A stretch of DNA of 64,000 bases from Agelas oroides (Eukaryota; Porifera; Demospongiae; Agelasida; Agelasidae). The DNA lies in contig OX422187.1 in NCBI GenBank assembly GCA_949130485.1, forward strand, positions 10,008,205 to 10,072,204, read 5' to 3'. The position numbers were made by a program, and so were the translations under genes. Below the pieces are notes generated by a model. The model saw only the letters and a program-made list of their open reading frames with translations. It did not search any database and had not been told where the DNA came from. Below, piece by piece: positions 26,801 through 37,560 of the stretch (positions are counted from its first letter, which is position 1; the number at the start of each line of letters is the position of its first letter).

Positions 26801-28727
26801 GGGGTGATACGTGTCACAGTGGTGAAGGGAGACCAAGAGTGGCTGCCTTGCTTCGCTGGACTACTGTTATATAGTAGCAAGTTGTAGTCTGAACATAGTA
26901 GGAGATGGTCTGCTACAGATACTTTGGGGCAACATTTTTTACTGCACAACATTTTTACAGGCCAGTAGTCCAGGCTAGTGAACAGTAGTTCTTAGTACAT
27001 ATAGCAACAGTGGAATTGCATTAAAAGGCCTGATGATAACTTTAGTGAGTGTGTAATTTTACAATTGTTTGCAGAGGTGGGGGGGCCTAATGTAATGTCT
27101 TGTACAACACACAGATTGAAGAGCAGAGAGACAAGGTGCAGCTTGAATTGAAGAATGATTTTGCAGATTTGCTGCACTGTAGTGAGAAATCAGTAAGCTG
27201 GCTGCATGAAAAATGTTCCATTGATGTGACTATGTTTCAGTCTCTATTTTGAGAGAAGCAACCTGCTTTGCATTAATTCTCACCACTTGTCACTGCATGA
27301 ATGAGAGGGATATAATAGCTATGCATTCCCCCAACATTTTTTAGATGGCTTACTGCCAGCCTCTATACACTGTACTGAATATCCCTCAAACCGCATTAGC
27401 AATTGATCCTGTTATAGCTGGACTACATGATTGTATATTTACTGTCCTCTACAGTATAGCCATCTAGTGGATACACTTTGTGCCAGTTTGCCAGTTGATC
27501 AACCGTCTGAGAAGGAACTTGCACTCACTGATGACAAGTCTGTCAGACAGCATATTGTTCGTGACAGACACAAGGTATTAGCATGTTGCTTCAATAGCTG
27601 TAAATACAGGTATGTACTGCACAAGTGGTACTGAATACTTCATGAAGTTGCACACCCACAACCACTCGGTGTGTGCTATATACTAAAGCATTTAGTACCA
27701 CCTGTGCAGGCCATTTGGAGGATTGTGAGGGCTGGTAGTCGTAGCTCAGTGATAGAGCACTGACGCTCAAGCCAGGAGCCCTGAATGGGTTCAACTCCTG
27801 GTGACTGTCAGCTTTTTACTTTCATCTATTTTTGCTTCATAGCATCAAACACTTATTGCACATTCATTAGTCTTCATGTATGTAGTTTGCAGGTACTGTC
27901 AGAAAACATCTGAAAGGTGGAATACAGCAACTGCATTCATCTAATCACAGGTACAATTCCCAAAGATAACAATAGAGTGGCCGTTTCATCATTGTTTCCC
28001 CCACCATTATAGTGAAGCAGAGTGCAGTGCAACCTTCACTAAAGAGGTAATGCATCATAGAGCAATGGTAACAATTGCACAGCATAACACCAACATTTAA
28101 TTGTTATCTAAAGCACGTCACACAGATCTATCAAGGCATGTAACTCCTAAAGTGCCTTTTATTGAAATTCTGACATTCTGAGTGTCACGCATAATATTAT
28201 AATTGGTTAAACTGTCTAAATTGCCTCTTTTTACTTTCAATTGAGACCACTAATGTATGTATGTAGTATGGTAACAAACTGAATGAACAGGTAGTCATGT
28301 AGTTATCAGAAAATACCTTGTTTTGAAAAAACTTCCTTTCTTCATCTTCTACTTCAGGTTGATCCTTCCCAGACTATTTCAGAGCTTGAGGCCTTGCTTA
28401 GTACAACTACTGAAGAGCTGGAGCAGCAAAAACGCCTGAATCAGGCATTGCTAAAGCGGAAGGTTTGTCCTTATTGTAATGCCTGTGTTATAATCTGTGC
28501 TGAGTGAACAGCACTAAAATTACAAAGTGCATGAAATGAATAGCTATCTGTTTAGCACAAAAAGCAACAGTGTTTACATGTAGCCTCACTATTGGACTGA
28601 AAAGTGAGGCTGTACTAGTTGTTGCATGGATAATATTTTGTCATTACTTTCTCAATAGAACTTCAAGGAACTGCAATCAAGTGAAGCAACTAGAAGACCA
28701 CGACACAACTGCATTGCTCATTCATAG
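17199..28727 (+). CDS. Large coiled-coil protein, 30 exons
   Basis: Exons from 17199-17303, 17485-17554, 18076-18164, 18557-18699, 18966-19050 and 19504-19713 onward to 28358-28462 and 28659-28727 keep one open frame. The summed length is 3,150 nt (1,049 aa). The N terminus (MEEATLTTPPFGTG) is unstructured. Almost everything after residue about 90 is heptad-rich alpha-helix (EYQIESMSDSLHRL, LEDTEKQLHSARCR, TAIAQLRQKLKDLELAK), and the C terminus is basic. No FHA, motor or membrane segment was seen. The late part (HEEVLGTQKTAIAQLRQKL, YSHLVDTLCASL, EELEQQKRLNQAL) reminded me of the C-terminal half of FHAD1-type coiled-coil proteins, but this is recollection only. The exon 26/27 junction is uncertain: a donor at 27609 with an acceptor before 27903 preserves the frame, while the donor at 27574 gives early termination. 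Expected role: cytoskeletal or centrosomal scaffold. Confidence 0.8.
17791..17879 (+). repeat. (GT)n microsatellite in intron 2 of the coiled-coil gene
   Basis: About 89 bases of uninterrupted GT dinucleotides, well away from the flanking splice sites at 17555 and 18075. Confidence 0.95.
20366..20482. mobile_element. Hairpin MITE in a coiled-coil gene intron
   Basis: Long inverted repeat. The left arm from tacaggcta through ggatatacacaaggcagtta and ttcaattagatgcc pairs with the right arm ggcgtctaattgaataactg through tagcctgta. The arms are about 57 bases with an almost absent loop. Immediately left, 20334-20365 forms another near-perfect hairpin (tctataacatatga/tcatatgttataga). Confidence 0.85.
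27735..27809 (+). ncRNA. tRNA-like sequence in a coiled-coil gene intron
   Basis: Internal pol III promoter elements are present: A box tagctcagtgatagag (27742-27757) and B box ggttcaactcc (27788-27798). The acceptor strands gtagtcg and tgactgt pair over seven positions with wobbles, and the D stem gctc/gagc is perfect. The anticodon stem does not pair (ctgac/ccagg), so a functional tRNA is unlikely. It is either a decayed tRNA or the head of a tRNA-derived SINE. A T run (ttttt) lies just downstream. Confidence 0.6.
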
Positions 28728-28994
28728 TTACAAGAACTGAATTAGACTATAGTTGTACAGTATTACATTCATTTTGGCTTCAGTGCTATGGACATCATGC
28801 AGGCTGTAGGAGTACTAGTGATTGTAATCTACAATCTATATGCCAATTGCCTCATATCAATGACATGCATGTTGTTTGATTTGTGTGTGTATGTAGGACA
28901 TCATGTAGTATGAATGGAACCAGGATGAAACACTAAAACTCCCATAATTACCATGCATTACACGTAGCCCCCCGGGGGAGTCTGGGGGCATGCA

Positions 28995-29356
28995 CACCAA
29001 AAGAATGAACAGCACTGAAGTGCAGAACCCTCGGCGCAAGCTCTCTTACTCGCTTTGCGGACTTCGTCTCTTTCCTCACTAATAACTCTTCCTCAGACAG
29101 TAAGGGTTTTCTACGTTTCATTGCGTTCTCAGGCTCCCCAACAGCAGTACACCGTGCTTTCCTTTTCTTCGATGCGAAGGCATGGCCACAAGTCACAAAC
29201 TGACCTCTTCACGTGCACTACGGTATTACACTGTCGGCATACCTTTCTCAGACGCATAGACCTATTGCACTCCATTGCATGCACTACGGTATTACACTGT
29301 GGGCATACTTTCTGAACCTCTCGTAAAAGACAGCCTAAGTTCGACGGAAAAACCAC
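28995..29356 (-). pseudogene. Small Cys-rich (zinc-ribbon-like) protein relic, frameshifted
   Basis: Minus-strand sequence encodes two units of (K)VC.QCNTVVH (KVCPQCNTVVHAMEC and KVCRQCNTVVHVKRSVC), then after a one-base frame change TCGHAFASKKRKAR and a basic tail RKPLLSEEELLVRKETKSAKR. In one frame the protein would be a pair of zinc-ribbon-like knuckles followed by a nuclear-type basic region. The shift breaks it. Its 3' part runs into the ccgggggagtctgggggc repeat also present at 45.9 kb. Confidence 0.45.
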
Positions 29357-29555
29357 AATACCGCGTGCTCCAAGTCACGTGATCACACATTACCGTTACG
29401 TACGTGTTACGGAGAGGTATGCGGAAACGGGTCTCATTACTTTCACGCTGTTTCATGTCCCCTGTCACATGACCCACCGAGGGGGTGGGGCCAGGGTCCC
29501 GCCGCATTACGTCGCACTTGCACCACATTGCCACAAGTGGCAGCATCTTGGATGC

Positions 29556-29995
29556 AGGCCATAGCTATGATGTGTTACATGATGCAACTGAGAGCACATT
29601 ACCAATATTAGCAGACATGATATAGCTTGTAGAAATGTTTTCATTTGTATTTCAAGGCTGTTTTGCCACGCCTGCATGTTGATATATGCACGCGGTGAAT
29701 TTTTTTTACTGTACTTCATTCAATTACTGTGGTAACTCACACAATTGATTGGAAGAGAGGGCTAATTGAACCGTTTTGTCTGTCACCTGGAGATAGCCAC
29801 TGTCAACATGCCACCTCAACAGGAAATGAACGTTTCATCAGTAATGGTAGTACACACAGCAGATTTTGGGTTCACCTTTTGCTTTCCAAGGTTACATTGC
29901 AGACCAAAGTGGGAGAGAGGGTGGAAGTATTTGGTCTGTGGCCTGTCACCACAGCAGGAAATTATGAGTAAATTAAGGATAGTTTCGTCAATATA
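29556..29995. repeat. Dispersed repeat, copy 1 (second copy at 48775-49220)
   Basis: About 440 bases are clearly similar to 48775-49220. Shared strings include tgtagaaatgttttcatttg, acatgccacctcaacaggaa and cagattttgggttcacctttt-like segments, plus agaccaaagtgggagagagg. Open frames inside are short and differ between copies, so it looks non-coding. Confidence 0.8.
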
Positions 29996-31554
29996 AGAAG
30001 CACCCACAGGGATGAAGTCCTTAAAAGTCAGCCAAACGAGATGGGAATGACACCACAATATTTTTACACCATTCCTACGTCTTGTGCCATTTTCCCAACC
30101 AAGACTTGTTTTCTTGGGTGCATGAGAGAATAATAGTCTCTTATGCAAAAGGATGTGGAGTAATTAATGTTGGGTGTGTAGTGCATGTTGATGTGCATGA
30201 GAGTAAGTGCGCATGATGTTGTAAACACAAGTTTATTGCTGCTGAGCATGGCAGATGTGGATTGTTTTGTATGTGAAAGGCTGTGTAGTGAGCAGTGCTT
30301 AGTCTGTAGTGCATGTCAATGTACAAGGAACATGGAGAGTGAGTAATGTTTTGAACAGCTGCAATTGTATTGCCACTGAGTATGGCAGATGTTGGTTGTC
30401 TTGTTTGTGGAAGGTGGTGATCGAAGTAGGCTGTGCTCTTTCTTTAGTTAATGTGCATGAAGAATGAGTTTTGTTGTGAGATAATTGAGTGTGATGTAGT
30501 ATTGCAATCATTTTTTGCATAGGGGTGAATTGGCTGGTATGCACGTATAACACGTTTCTGGTTTACATATGTATTTGGCAAATACTACAAGATGTAGTAA
30601 TAGTTCATAAGTGTCATTCCCAACCTGTTTGGTTGGACCCCTACATATCTTGTTCCTGCTTGTTGTAGCTGTAATATGTCTCAATGGATGGTTTTTGATA
30701 TGCACTCAATATTTACTAATGGTATCACTAAAAATGTACCTAAAACTATCACTAAAGACTAACTGATTTTAGTAGTATAATCATGTCTTAGAATGGATGT
30801 TCTACATGTAATGAAGATCAATATTTTGGGTCGATGTTTGATTGATGTCGTAGAACATGGGCTGTGTCAATGCCTCTAAACTCTCACTTCATGTTTTTGA
30901 CTTCATCAGGAACACTTCTATTAGCAGAGAGAGGGCAAAAAATGGGGGAGAGGGGAGGAGAGAGGCCAGAAGTGATGAGTAGGGAGAAGAGAGGTAAGAG
31001 GTGTAGAAAGGACAAAAGGTGGGGGGGCCGGAGAGATGCTCCCGACGCTAGCGGTAGACTGGCGAGCTTCAGCGGTGAGAGGTGAGGAAGCAGGGCGCTT
31101 CCGCGAAGTAGCTGGCATTTCCATCGTCGCTGCGGGCAGTCCGCGTTCTGCAGTAGACACTTTAAACTGTAGACAGCCAAGTAAAGAATGCTTTGATACA
31201 GGACTAAACCTGGGACAAGAGTACCAGAAGGGAAAAGTGGAGGAAATGCAATATGTTGCTGGTACATAGAAGTATTGGCAGTAAAAAATGTCAAAATAAT
31301 TAGGGTGGAAGCTCCTACCTCGGGGGTCAATCAGGCCGAACTTACGTTTAGCTAGAGGTACCCACTGCAGTACTTACTTGCACACGTTTAGTACAAGCTC
31401 ACCACAATCCAGCAAAAAACAAGTCAGTTGCTTTAACCACAGAGTAGTTACCTTGGTTGCATACAAGATGGAGAGACAGTCATTATGAGAGGTATGGAAG
31501 ACTAATTGCTTAAAGCAACCCAATAGCACAAGATGTAGTAATAGTTCATGCAAC
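29996..31554. other. Non-coding stretch with a GC-rich purine patch
   Basis: No recognised gene. Several variants of a gagcatggcagatgtgg/gagtatggcagatgttgg unit occur at 30150-30480, suggesting an old local duplication of about 130 bases. A purine-rich patch (30925-31030) leads into a GC-rich segment (31025-31145). Confidence 0.4.
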
Positions 31555-31717
31555 CATCTTACAACCACAATACACTGACAACCCGCAGAACATCTGTGAA
31601 GGAGTCATTACAAATGCTCTTCAAAGTGGCAGTAAGGAACTTCCATGCTCTTGATGCAAGCAGGTGCTTCCCTCACAGATGTTCTGAGGGTTGTCAGTGT
31701 GTTGTGGTTGTAAGATG
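31555..31717. mobile_element. MITE-like element with about 49-bp inverted ends
   Basis: The left arm catcttacaaccacaataca (31555 onward, through gacaacccgcagaacatctg) is matched in reverse complement by the right arm ending tgttgtggttgtaagatg at 31717. About 65 bases of unique loop lie between. No coding potential. Confidence 0.8.
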
Positions 31718-32002
31718 AACTGGCAGCTGCCTCTCAGGTTGCCTTATGTAATTTGTCTCAATGAACCGCTCATAACCACTATCTCGCTAGCTAGTCTGCA
31801 ACCAGGGTAACCACTCTGTGGTGAAAACAACCAATTTGTTTTGGCAGTGATATATGATCGATGCTAGGCTGTTGTTTTAGTATGAAGGAGTACAGCATGA
31901 GGGAATTTGATTCATGTATGTACCAGGCACTCATTCCCATTTCTAAAAGCACCTGGAAACAAGGCTAAAGTCAACTTGAGAGAACCTGTTCATATTCAAG
32001 AT

Positions 32003-32250
32003 GATGTGTAATATTACAAAACATAGTGTAAATTTACAAGATGCCATGTGAGATTACAAAACACCATGCAAAATTACAAGATGCCATGTAAAATTACAAG
32101 ACACCATGCAAAATTACAAGACACCATGTAAAATTACAAGATGCCATGCATAATTACAAGACACCATGCAAAATTACAAGATACCATGTAAAATTACAAG
32201 ATGCCATGCAAAATTACAAGACACCATGCAAAATTACAAGATGCCACTTA
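32003..32250 (+). repeat. 20-bp minisatellite
   Basis: About twelve tandem copies of a 20-base unit, aaaattacaagatgccatgc, alternating with a variant containing acaccat instead of atgccat. Related sequence in inverted orientation appears just downstream (about 32325-32370, gcatggcatcttgtaatttt). Confidence 0.92.
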
Positions 32251-32370
32251 AAGTGTGACTGGAAAATAGCCTAACCCCAACCCTATCCCCACAAACAGTG
32301 TTGTTTTTATAGTCTTACTTAATGTCTTGTAATGTTACATAATTGTGCATGGCATCTTGTAATTTTCAGA

Positions 32371-34212
32371 TGACATAACTTCTTGTCTACTGAGGTTTGT
32401 TGTTACATATATGGGGCAAATATTGAGGTCGCCCACAAGGCATGCCCAGTTCATAGCTTCCAGATTTAGATAGCAGTGGCAAGGCTGCCTTGCTGGGTAG
32501 CAACTGAACCTGATGTGCCGGCAAAGCATTTTGTTTCTTGTCAACTGTAAGTTCATTTCATATTTACTGACTCCCATCAATAGTACAGTCCATTAGTCCA
32601 AAGTCCAGGTTTTACACTCGTCTGTGAGAGTATCACTTGCTGCTATGACCAATGGGACTTAGCTGTACACATGCACTGCACACAACATGTGGATCATGCA
32701 CACCCAGATGGTATAGTCACTCTAAAATCCAACTGCACACACTATACAGATGGCTGAGTGGATGTGCTAGTAGCATAATCTAAAATCGGTGTGTGGGTGA
32801 GTGCAAAGAAGACACCATATTGATGTATCTACATACAGGAAAGTGTGAAGGTAATCTTTTATGAAAGCTCTTGGGGCCTCCCACATAACAATTTTATTTC
32901 ATGATTATGCATGGCACAGGTTTTACATAATTGATTGTGCAGCACATTATAATTATATATCTTATGCTATACCTGTTACGGCTTGGGCTCTTTTTGAATG
33001 GCCACTAAGAGGTGTTGTAGAGGGTTTTCAGCTGAGTTTTCATTTTGGACAATTTTAACTCAATTACTGTGATTAAGCACTCTGCGGGAAGTTTACTTGT
33101 TGGATATCTACAGTTATACTTATTTTCATATATATTTATGGTCATCTGAAGAGTTGGATGCTGGGTCTACCACCAAGTATAATAAGGAAACATTCTCAAT
33201 ACAGAAATGCATTTCCATACAATGCTCAAATCAAACAATCAACCTGGGAGGCTAGATGGGTGTGGCCAGTACTGAATGGCATTTCCTTGGAATTTTGGCT
33301 TCTTTGCACTATATTAGCTATTTGTTTACTTAGTTGTGGTTTAGCATATTGAATGGAAGCCCTCCAAGTCTGTGCTATATGTATGCTGTTTTGTAGTGAG
33401 AGGACCTCAGTCTTGAGTTCCAGTGCAGAGGCTGTCAATCACCTGAGATACTGAAACACTCACACTGCAGGGGCAGTCAAAGGTAATTAACTATAGCAAG
33501 TAAGAAGTACAGCTGCAAGTTGTAGCTAGATGTGTGCATTTATGCAACAAATATGACATTTTCTGCTACCCAGCACACAATTGGATGCTGGTTTAACCTA
33601 CTATATAGGCAGGTTAAATATAAGCACCCCATGATTATAAGCACTCATTTTGGCTGCTAATTTCGAAAATAGGCACTGATGCTTAATATCCAAATTTTAT
33701 GGTATCTGCTTGCAGGGTTTGGTAGTCTGAAGGGGATTTGATAGGCCTGTACAAAAGGAGATCATCAGCATAAAAGCAGGCTCATGCTGCTATTAGTCAA
33801 CAAATAAAGGGCAATGCCACATGATAGTTTTTTATTAGCTAACAGTGACCTTGTTCTGTTAAGGTGGCACGCAAGGCACTTAGCGGAGGTTAATGAAAAC
33901 AAACCTGGACCAGGGCTACTCCTAGCTTCAGGGTTAGGGTTTGCTTTAGGGCAATCTTGCTTTGCCTAATTTTATTTTTATTGCCGAACGCCTTAGCGTG
34001 AGGCTCATAATCGTGCAGGCGCGGCGGGCGCTCAGTGGGGTCTTAGTCTGAGGTTGTGCTTGTATGCATGTCCGTAACGGGTTTACGATTGAAATATACG
34101 GGTTTACGCATAGTTTACGTACTTTCTGACACATGCCGCCCAAATGTGCATGTGCGGGATTACGCATAGTTTACGTACCTTTCGGGTGCGTGCTGCTCAT
34201 GGTGCCATCGCG
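32371..34212. other. Non-coding stretch
   Basis: No gene recognised on either strand. The segment 33880-33970 shares short strings with 3390-3530. The start of a GC-rich promoter-like patch is at 33985-34060. Confidence 0.4.
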
Positions 34213-34350
34213 ATGGATAATTCGGAGGATAGAAGACGACGGCAGGCCAGAGAACGCGTCCAGAGAAATAGAAGACGGTTAACTGCTCAACAAAGGGATG
34301 AAAGACGACAGGATAACAGTGACAGGAGACGACTTGTGAGTCAGACCTGA
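34213..34350 (+). pseudogene. Arg-rich N-terminal fragment of a Helitron/PIF1-type protein
   Basis: A 45-codon frame beginning MDNSEDRRRRQARERVQRNR and continuing with RRLTAQQRDERRQ resembles the Arg/Glu-rich N-terminal leader seen in many Helitron-like helicase proteins. It ends with TGA at 34348 and nothing helicase-like follows. It could instead be the first exon of an unrelated basic protein. Confidence is limited by low complexity. Confidence 0.35.
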
Positions 34351-36961
34351 GCGATTCACTTCGCTCGCTAACCTGTTAACGGCATAGGTGGTGGACAGCA
34401 CGGCGTCGCAGTAGGGAGACTCCAGAGCAGAGGTACCGAGCCTGAACCATCTTGACCGCGCTTCGCCATTTCGATAACTTCCCACGTGCTCGGCGTGAGG
34501 CACATGATGCGCATGCGGGGAGGACGGCTGGGCACCAGAATGCCTAGTTAGCTTATTAATGTATTCATAAACGCAAAATTGCCACTCAATGGATGCATCT
34601 ACATGCTCACTGTTGGCAGTGTCCTATCCACCAATGTATCTCAAATGCCAGCTTTTGTTCAGAGCCACTATCAAAATCAGGCTAGGCTCATGTTTGTCAC
34701 TACTCTTGGAATGGACAACTTTGACTGCACCAAAATGAAAGCATGCACAAACAGGTATCAAATGTCCTTTTCAGGTAATACGCAGGTAATACAAGTCCAA
34801 ACCTGACAAGAAATGAGATATCAGGACTGAAAGCTGTGAAGGTCCAGGGTGTCGGCCAATACACATCCAAAACAGATATAAACCACGTAGCTACCCTCTC
34901 GAACATAATGCATTGTGCTGCGTCGATAGTAGTTTACTTGATGATGCCCAACCATAAGAGTAACTAGTCTGTGTGAGTTCAGATTGAAGTCAGTGACCGT
35001 AGACACAAGACGCCAACAACACCACAAGAGAGAAGTGGGCAGACAAACAGCAACAGGAACATAGACCCACATGACAGCATGAGCTAAGGTAGCTTTCCAA
35101 ACCTTAGAGAGACAGTGCCAGAGATGCCAGTTCAGTCAGTTCCTGTTAGGTACAGGCCAAATGCCGCATCCGGTGGGTGAAGTTGTGGGTGTAAACTTTG
35201 CATGAGGTTCCAATGCTGTCTATGAAGGTGAGCATAGTCCATAGCAACAGTAATGACATAGATAAGAATGAAACTCAAAGGCTGTGAGCTAGGATAGATA
35301 TAATATGCAGCAAGGTAGAACGGCTTTCTATGCGCGTGAAGAATTTCCATCACAATCATGATGACCTTCAGTTTCTGAGTGTGCGTCGTGTCAGGATGAA
35401 AATAGTGTGTGAGCATGCTCTTTTTACCCTGGAGAGTAAGCCAACCGTTGTAAGAAAGCAATTCAAGTGCATTAGTTGAGCAAACCATTACAGTAAGCCT
35501 GACAATTTCAAAGGGCCTATCCTTCCTCAGTATGTAGCTTTGTTGCCGAATGAGTTTCTAAGCCTGCCTCCTTTTTTCCTCTAGTACATAACTTGTCACT
35601 GAATCTGTCTTTGTTTGGAGACAGAATCTTTTCAGCCATACATGTATTAGTTTGGTTATAGCCCATGTAACCTCATTCTCACAACTTCCAGCCCCCCCCC
35701 CCCCCCCCCCCTCCCCCGTTATTGCATACTATAAGTGTTAAAAAATGAAAAGTGGGAAGGCCTGGGAATGAGACTAATCTGGTTGCAAGTTTATATTGGG
35801 TTTTCTACCCACATGCAGCAATATTGCAGTTCAATCAGATTGCAGAACAATCGTGCAATTACAACATACCGACATCCAGTGAATTTTATTTGCCCAATGT
35901 TGTAACAAAGATCCGAAAAGAGTTTGAGAAGTAGTCAAAATATAACAGAAGTATAGCTAGAGTACTGGGCTACAATGATCAGAAGCCAGAATTCAAAAAC
36001 TCATATAGGCAGACTGGTAATTACATTCATATAATACAAAATGCAATCCACTGTTTTGCAACCAGACCCTTGCACTATGTTTAAGTCTAGCTTTGCCAGA
36101 CTAGCATCCAAGGGTGGTGAAATCACAAGGGGCAAGAGGAGTTCTAGCCCCTCTTTTGCAAACATTTAAGGATGAAACTTCTTGACAGTGAGTGGCACTG
36201 AGTAGAGCAGGCCATACTCAGGATACCACTGTATTTCAATGGCTGAGTGCTGCCATGGACCTCTATGATGAACGGAGTACAACTTTCCAGAATAAACAGA
36301 GCGTATTCACATAATATCTTGTTCCTAGGTTATGTGATGCACACTCAGAAACTTCAGGCACACGTAGAAACCAGTTCTACCGTGCTGCATTATATGCAGA
36401 TATCTATCCTAGCTGATAGTCTGTGAGTTTCATCCTTATCTATGTGACCGTAATTATTCAAATTCTATACGTAAGCTAATTAGGTTGTGACCTTGCGTTA
36501 GATTGAATTCGTCATAAATTCCTGAAATTAAATTTCTTACGTAAAATTAGGATCACAATACGTTAAAGCTAGGTAAGTGTATAGCTGGTTTTTCCTAGAA
36601 TTGTGTATAGAATCACAATACGTGGAAACACGAAGGTGGGCTTTCGCAAGCCTTATAAGTGTATAGCCTAGAATTGTGTACAGACCTCGACTCTGTAACT
36701 GATGAAGGCAGTACTAAGTGTCCTTCGCTGCCTAGGTAAGTGTACAGCAGGATTTTCCTGGAATTGTGACATACCTTGCCGAATTCTGCAACCAATGAAG
36801 GTTGCACCAAGCGTAGCTAGTATAGCTGTTTTTTTTTGTTTTTTTTTCACAGACAGCAGCGGAACTCATTGCGAAGTTCTTCATCTCAGTCGTGACAAAG
36901 TATACGCACACGGCTCCACCCACCGGATGTGGCGTTCGGCCCTTTTCAGTCACTCCAATAC
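34351..36961. other. Repeat-rich stretch without assigned genes
   Basis: Two moderately long minus-strand frames (34821-35072, 35132-35488) show no domain I recognise. 34590-34755 is a copy of the 3.6-kb repeat. Degenerate repeats of an aagtgtatagcc.agaattgtgta unit occur at 36560-36780. Confidence 0.4.
35668..35776. mobile_element. Foldback element copy interrupted by a C run
   Basis: The left end taacctcattctca and right end gggaatgagacta are inverted and belong to the cctgggaacgaggc hairpin family. The interior holds a 20-base run of C (35692-35711) followed by tccccc. Confidence 0.6.
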
Positions 36962-37226
36962 ACCGGTTTTGAAGTCCGTTGTCGGAATGAGACTGAATGA
37001 AACTACGCATGCGCACTCCGATTGACCCGGCTTAGCTTACTTGGACAAGGTTTCTTGGGTGTAGAGAAGAAGAGTTGGATATCGTTGTGTGTATTAAACG
37101 CCACAGATTTATGTATGCATCAAATTTGAATGTTGTTTCAAAGGTCAAAGGTGGATAGTTCAGTTAGTGCGCATGTGTAAGCCATACCATCTAAGTCTCA
37201 TTCTGACAACGGACCTGAAATTCGGT
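36962..37226. mobile_element. Inverted-repeat element upstream of the first oxidase gene
   Basis: The left arm accggttttgaagtccgttg (then tcggaatgagact) is mirrored by the right arm agtctcattctgacaacgga (then cctgaaattcggt). The arms are 33 bases with a few mismatches. Both flanks contain cgcatgcgca-like palindromes near 37005 and 37247. No coding content. Confidence 0.7.
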
Positions 37227-37269
37227 GTACACTTGTGCACGGGGCGCATGCGCAGTCTCCATTGTTTCA

Positions 37270-37560
37270 TTATTCCGCATTATAAGTGCAAGTTTTTCAG
37301 TTTGCTCTTGCACCAACAACTATATACATAGATCAAATGCTTCAACGATCATACAGTGTGGTTGTCTTTCCTGAATCATTCTGATAAGGGCCACTGTATA
37401 TTGTGGCTCAAATATTTCTTGAGCAAAACAATGATTTGTTTGCCATGTAGTGCAAGAACTAGTGATTCCGTACCTCTAGAAGCAACCATAACATACCTAA
37501 ACTGGATAAAAGACAGCATCAATATGCACAGGACATGACAAGCTACTTTTTGCACCCGCA
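37270..37560 (+). promoter_or_regulatory. Duplicated upstream region of the oxidase genes
   Basis: This segment is similar to 49780-50125, upstream of the second oxidase. Shared strings include gatcaaatgcttc, tacagtgtggttgt, atagtggctcaaa and tttcttgagcaaa. Being the part of the upstream sequence retained in both copies, it probably holds the promoter and a 5' untranslated exon. An acceptor (gcacccgcag) directly precedes the coding exon at 37561. Confidence 0.55.

Noticed and set aside
32003-32250. CRISPR-like array
   Set aside because: Units are contiguous 20-base repeats without unique spacers, in an animal genome: a minisatellite.
34821-35488. Minus-strand frames with hydrophobic stretches, possible membrane protein
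   Set aside because: No recognisable family, no splice sites joining the two frames, and codon content does not resemble the called genes.
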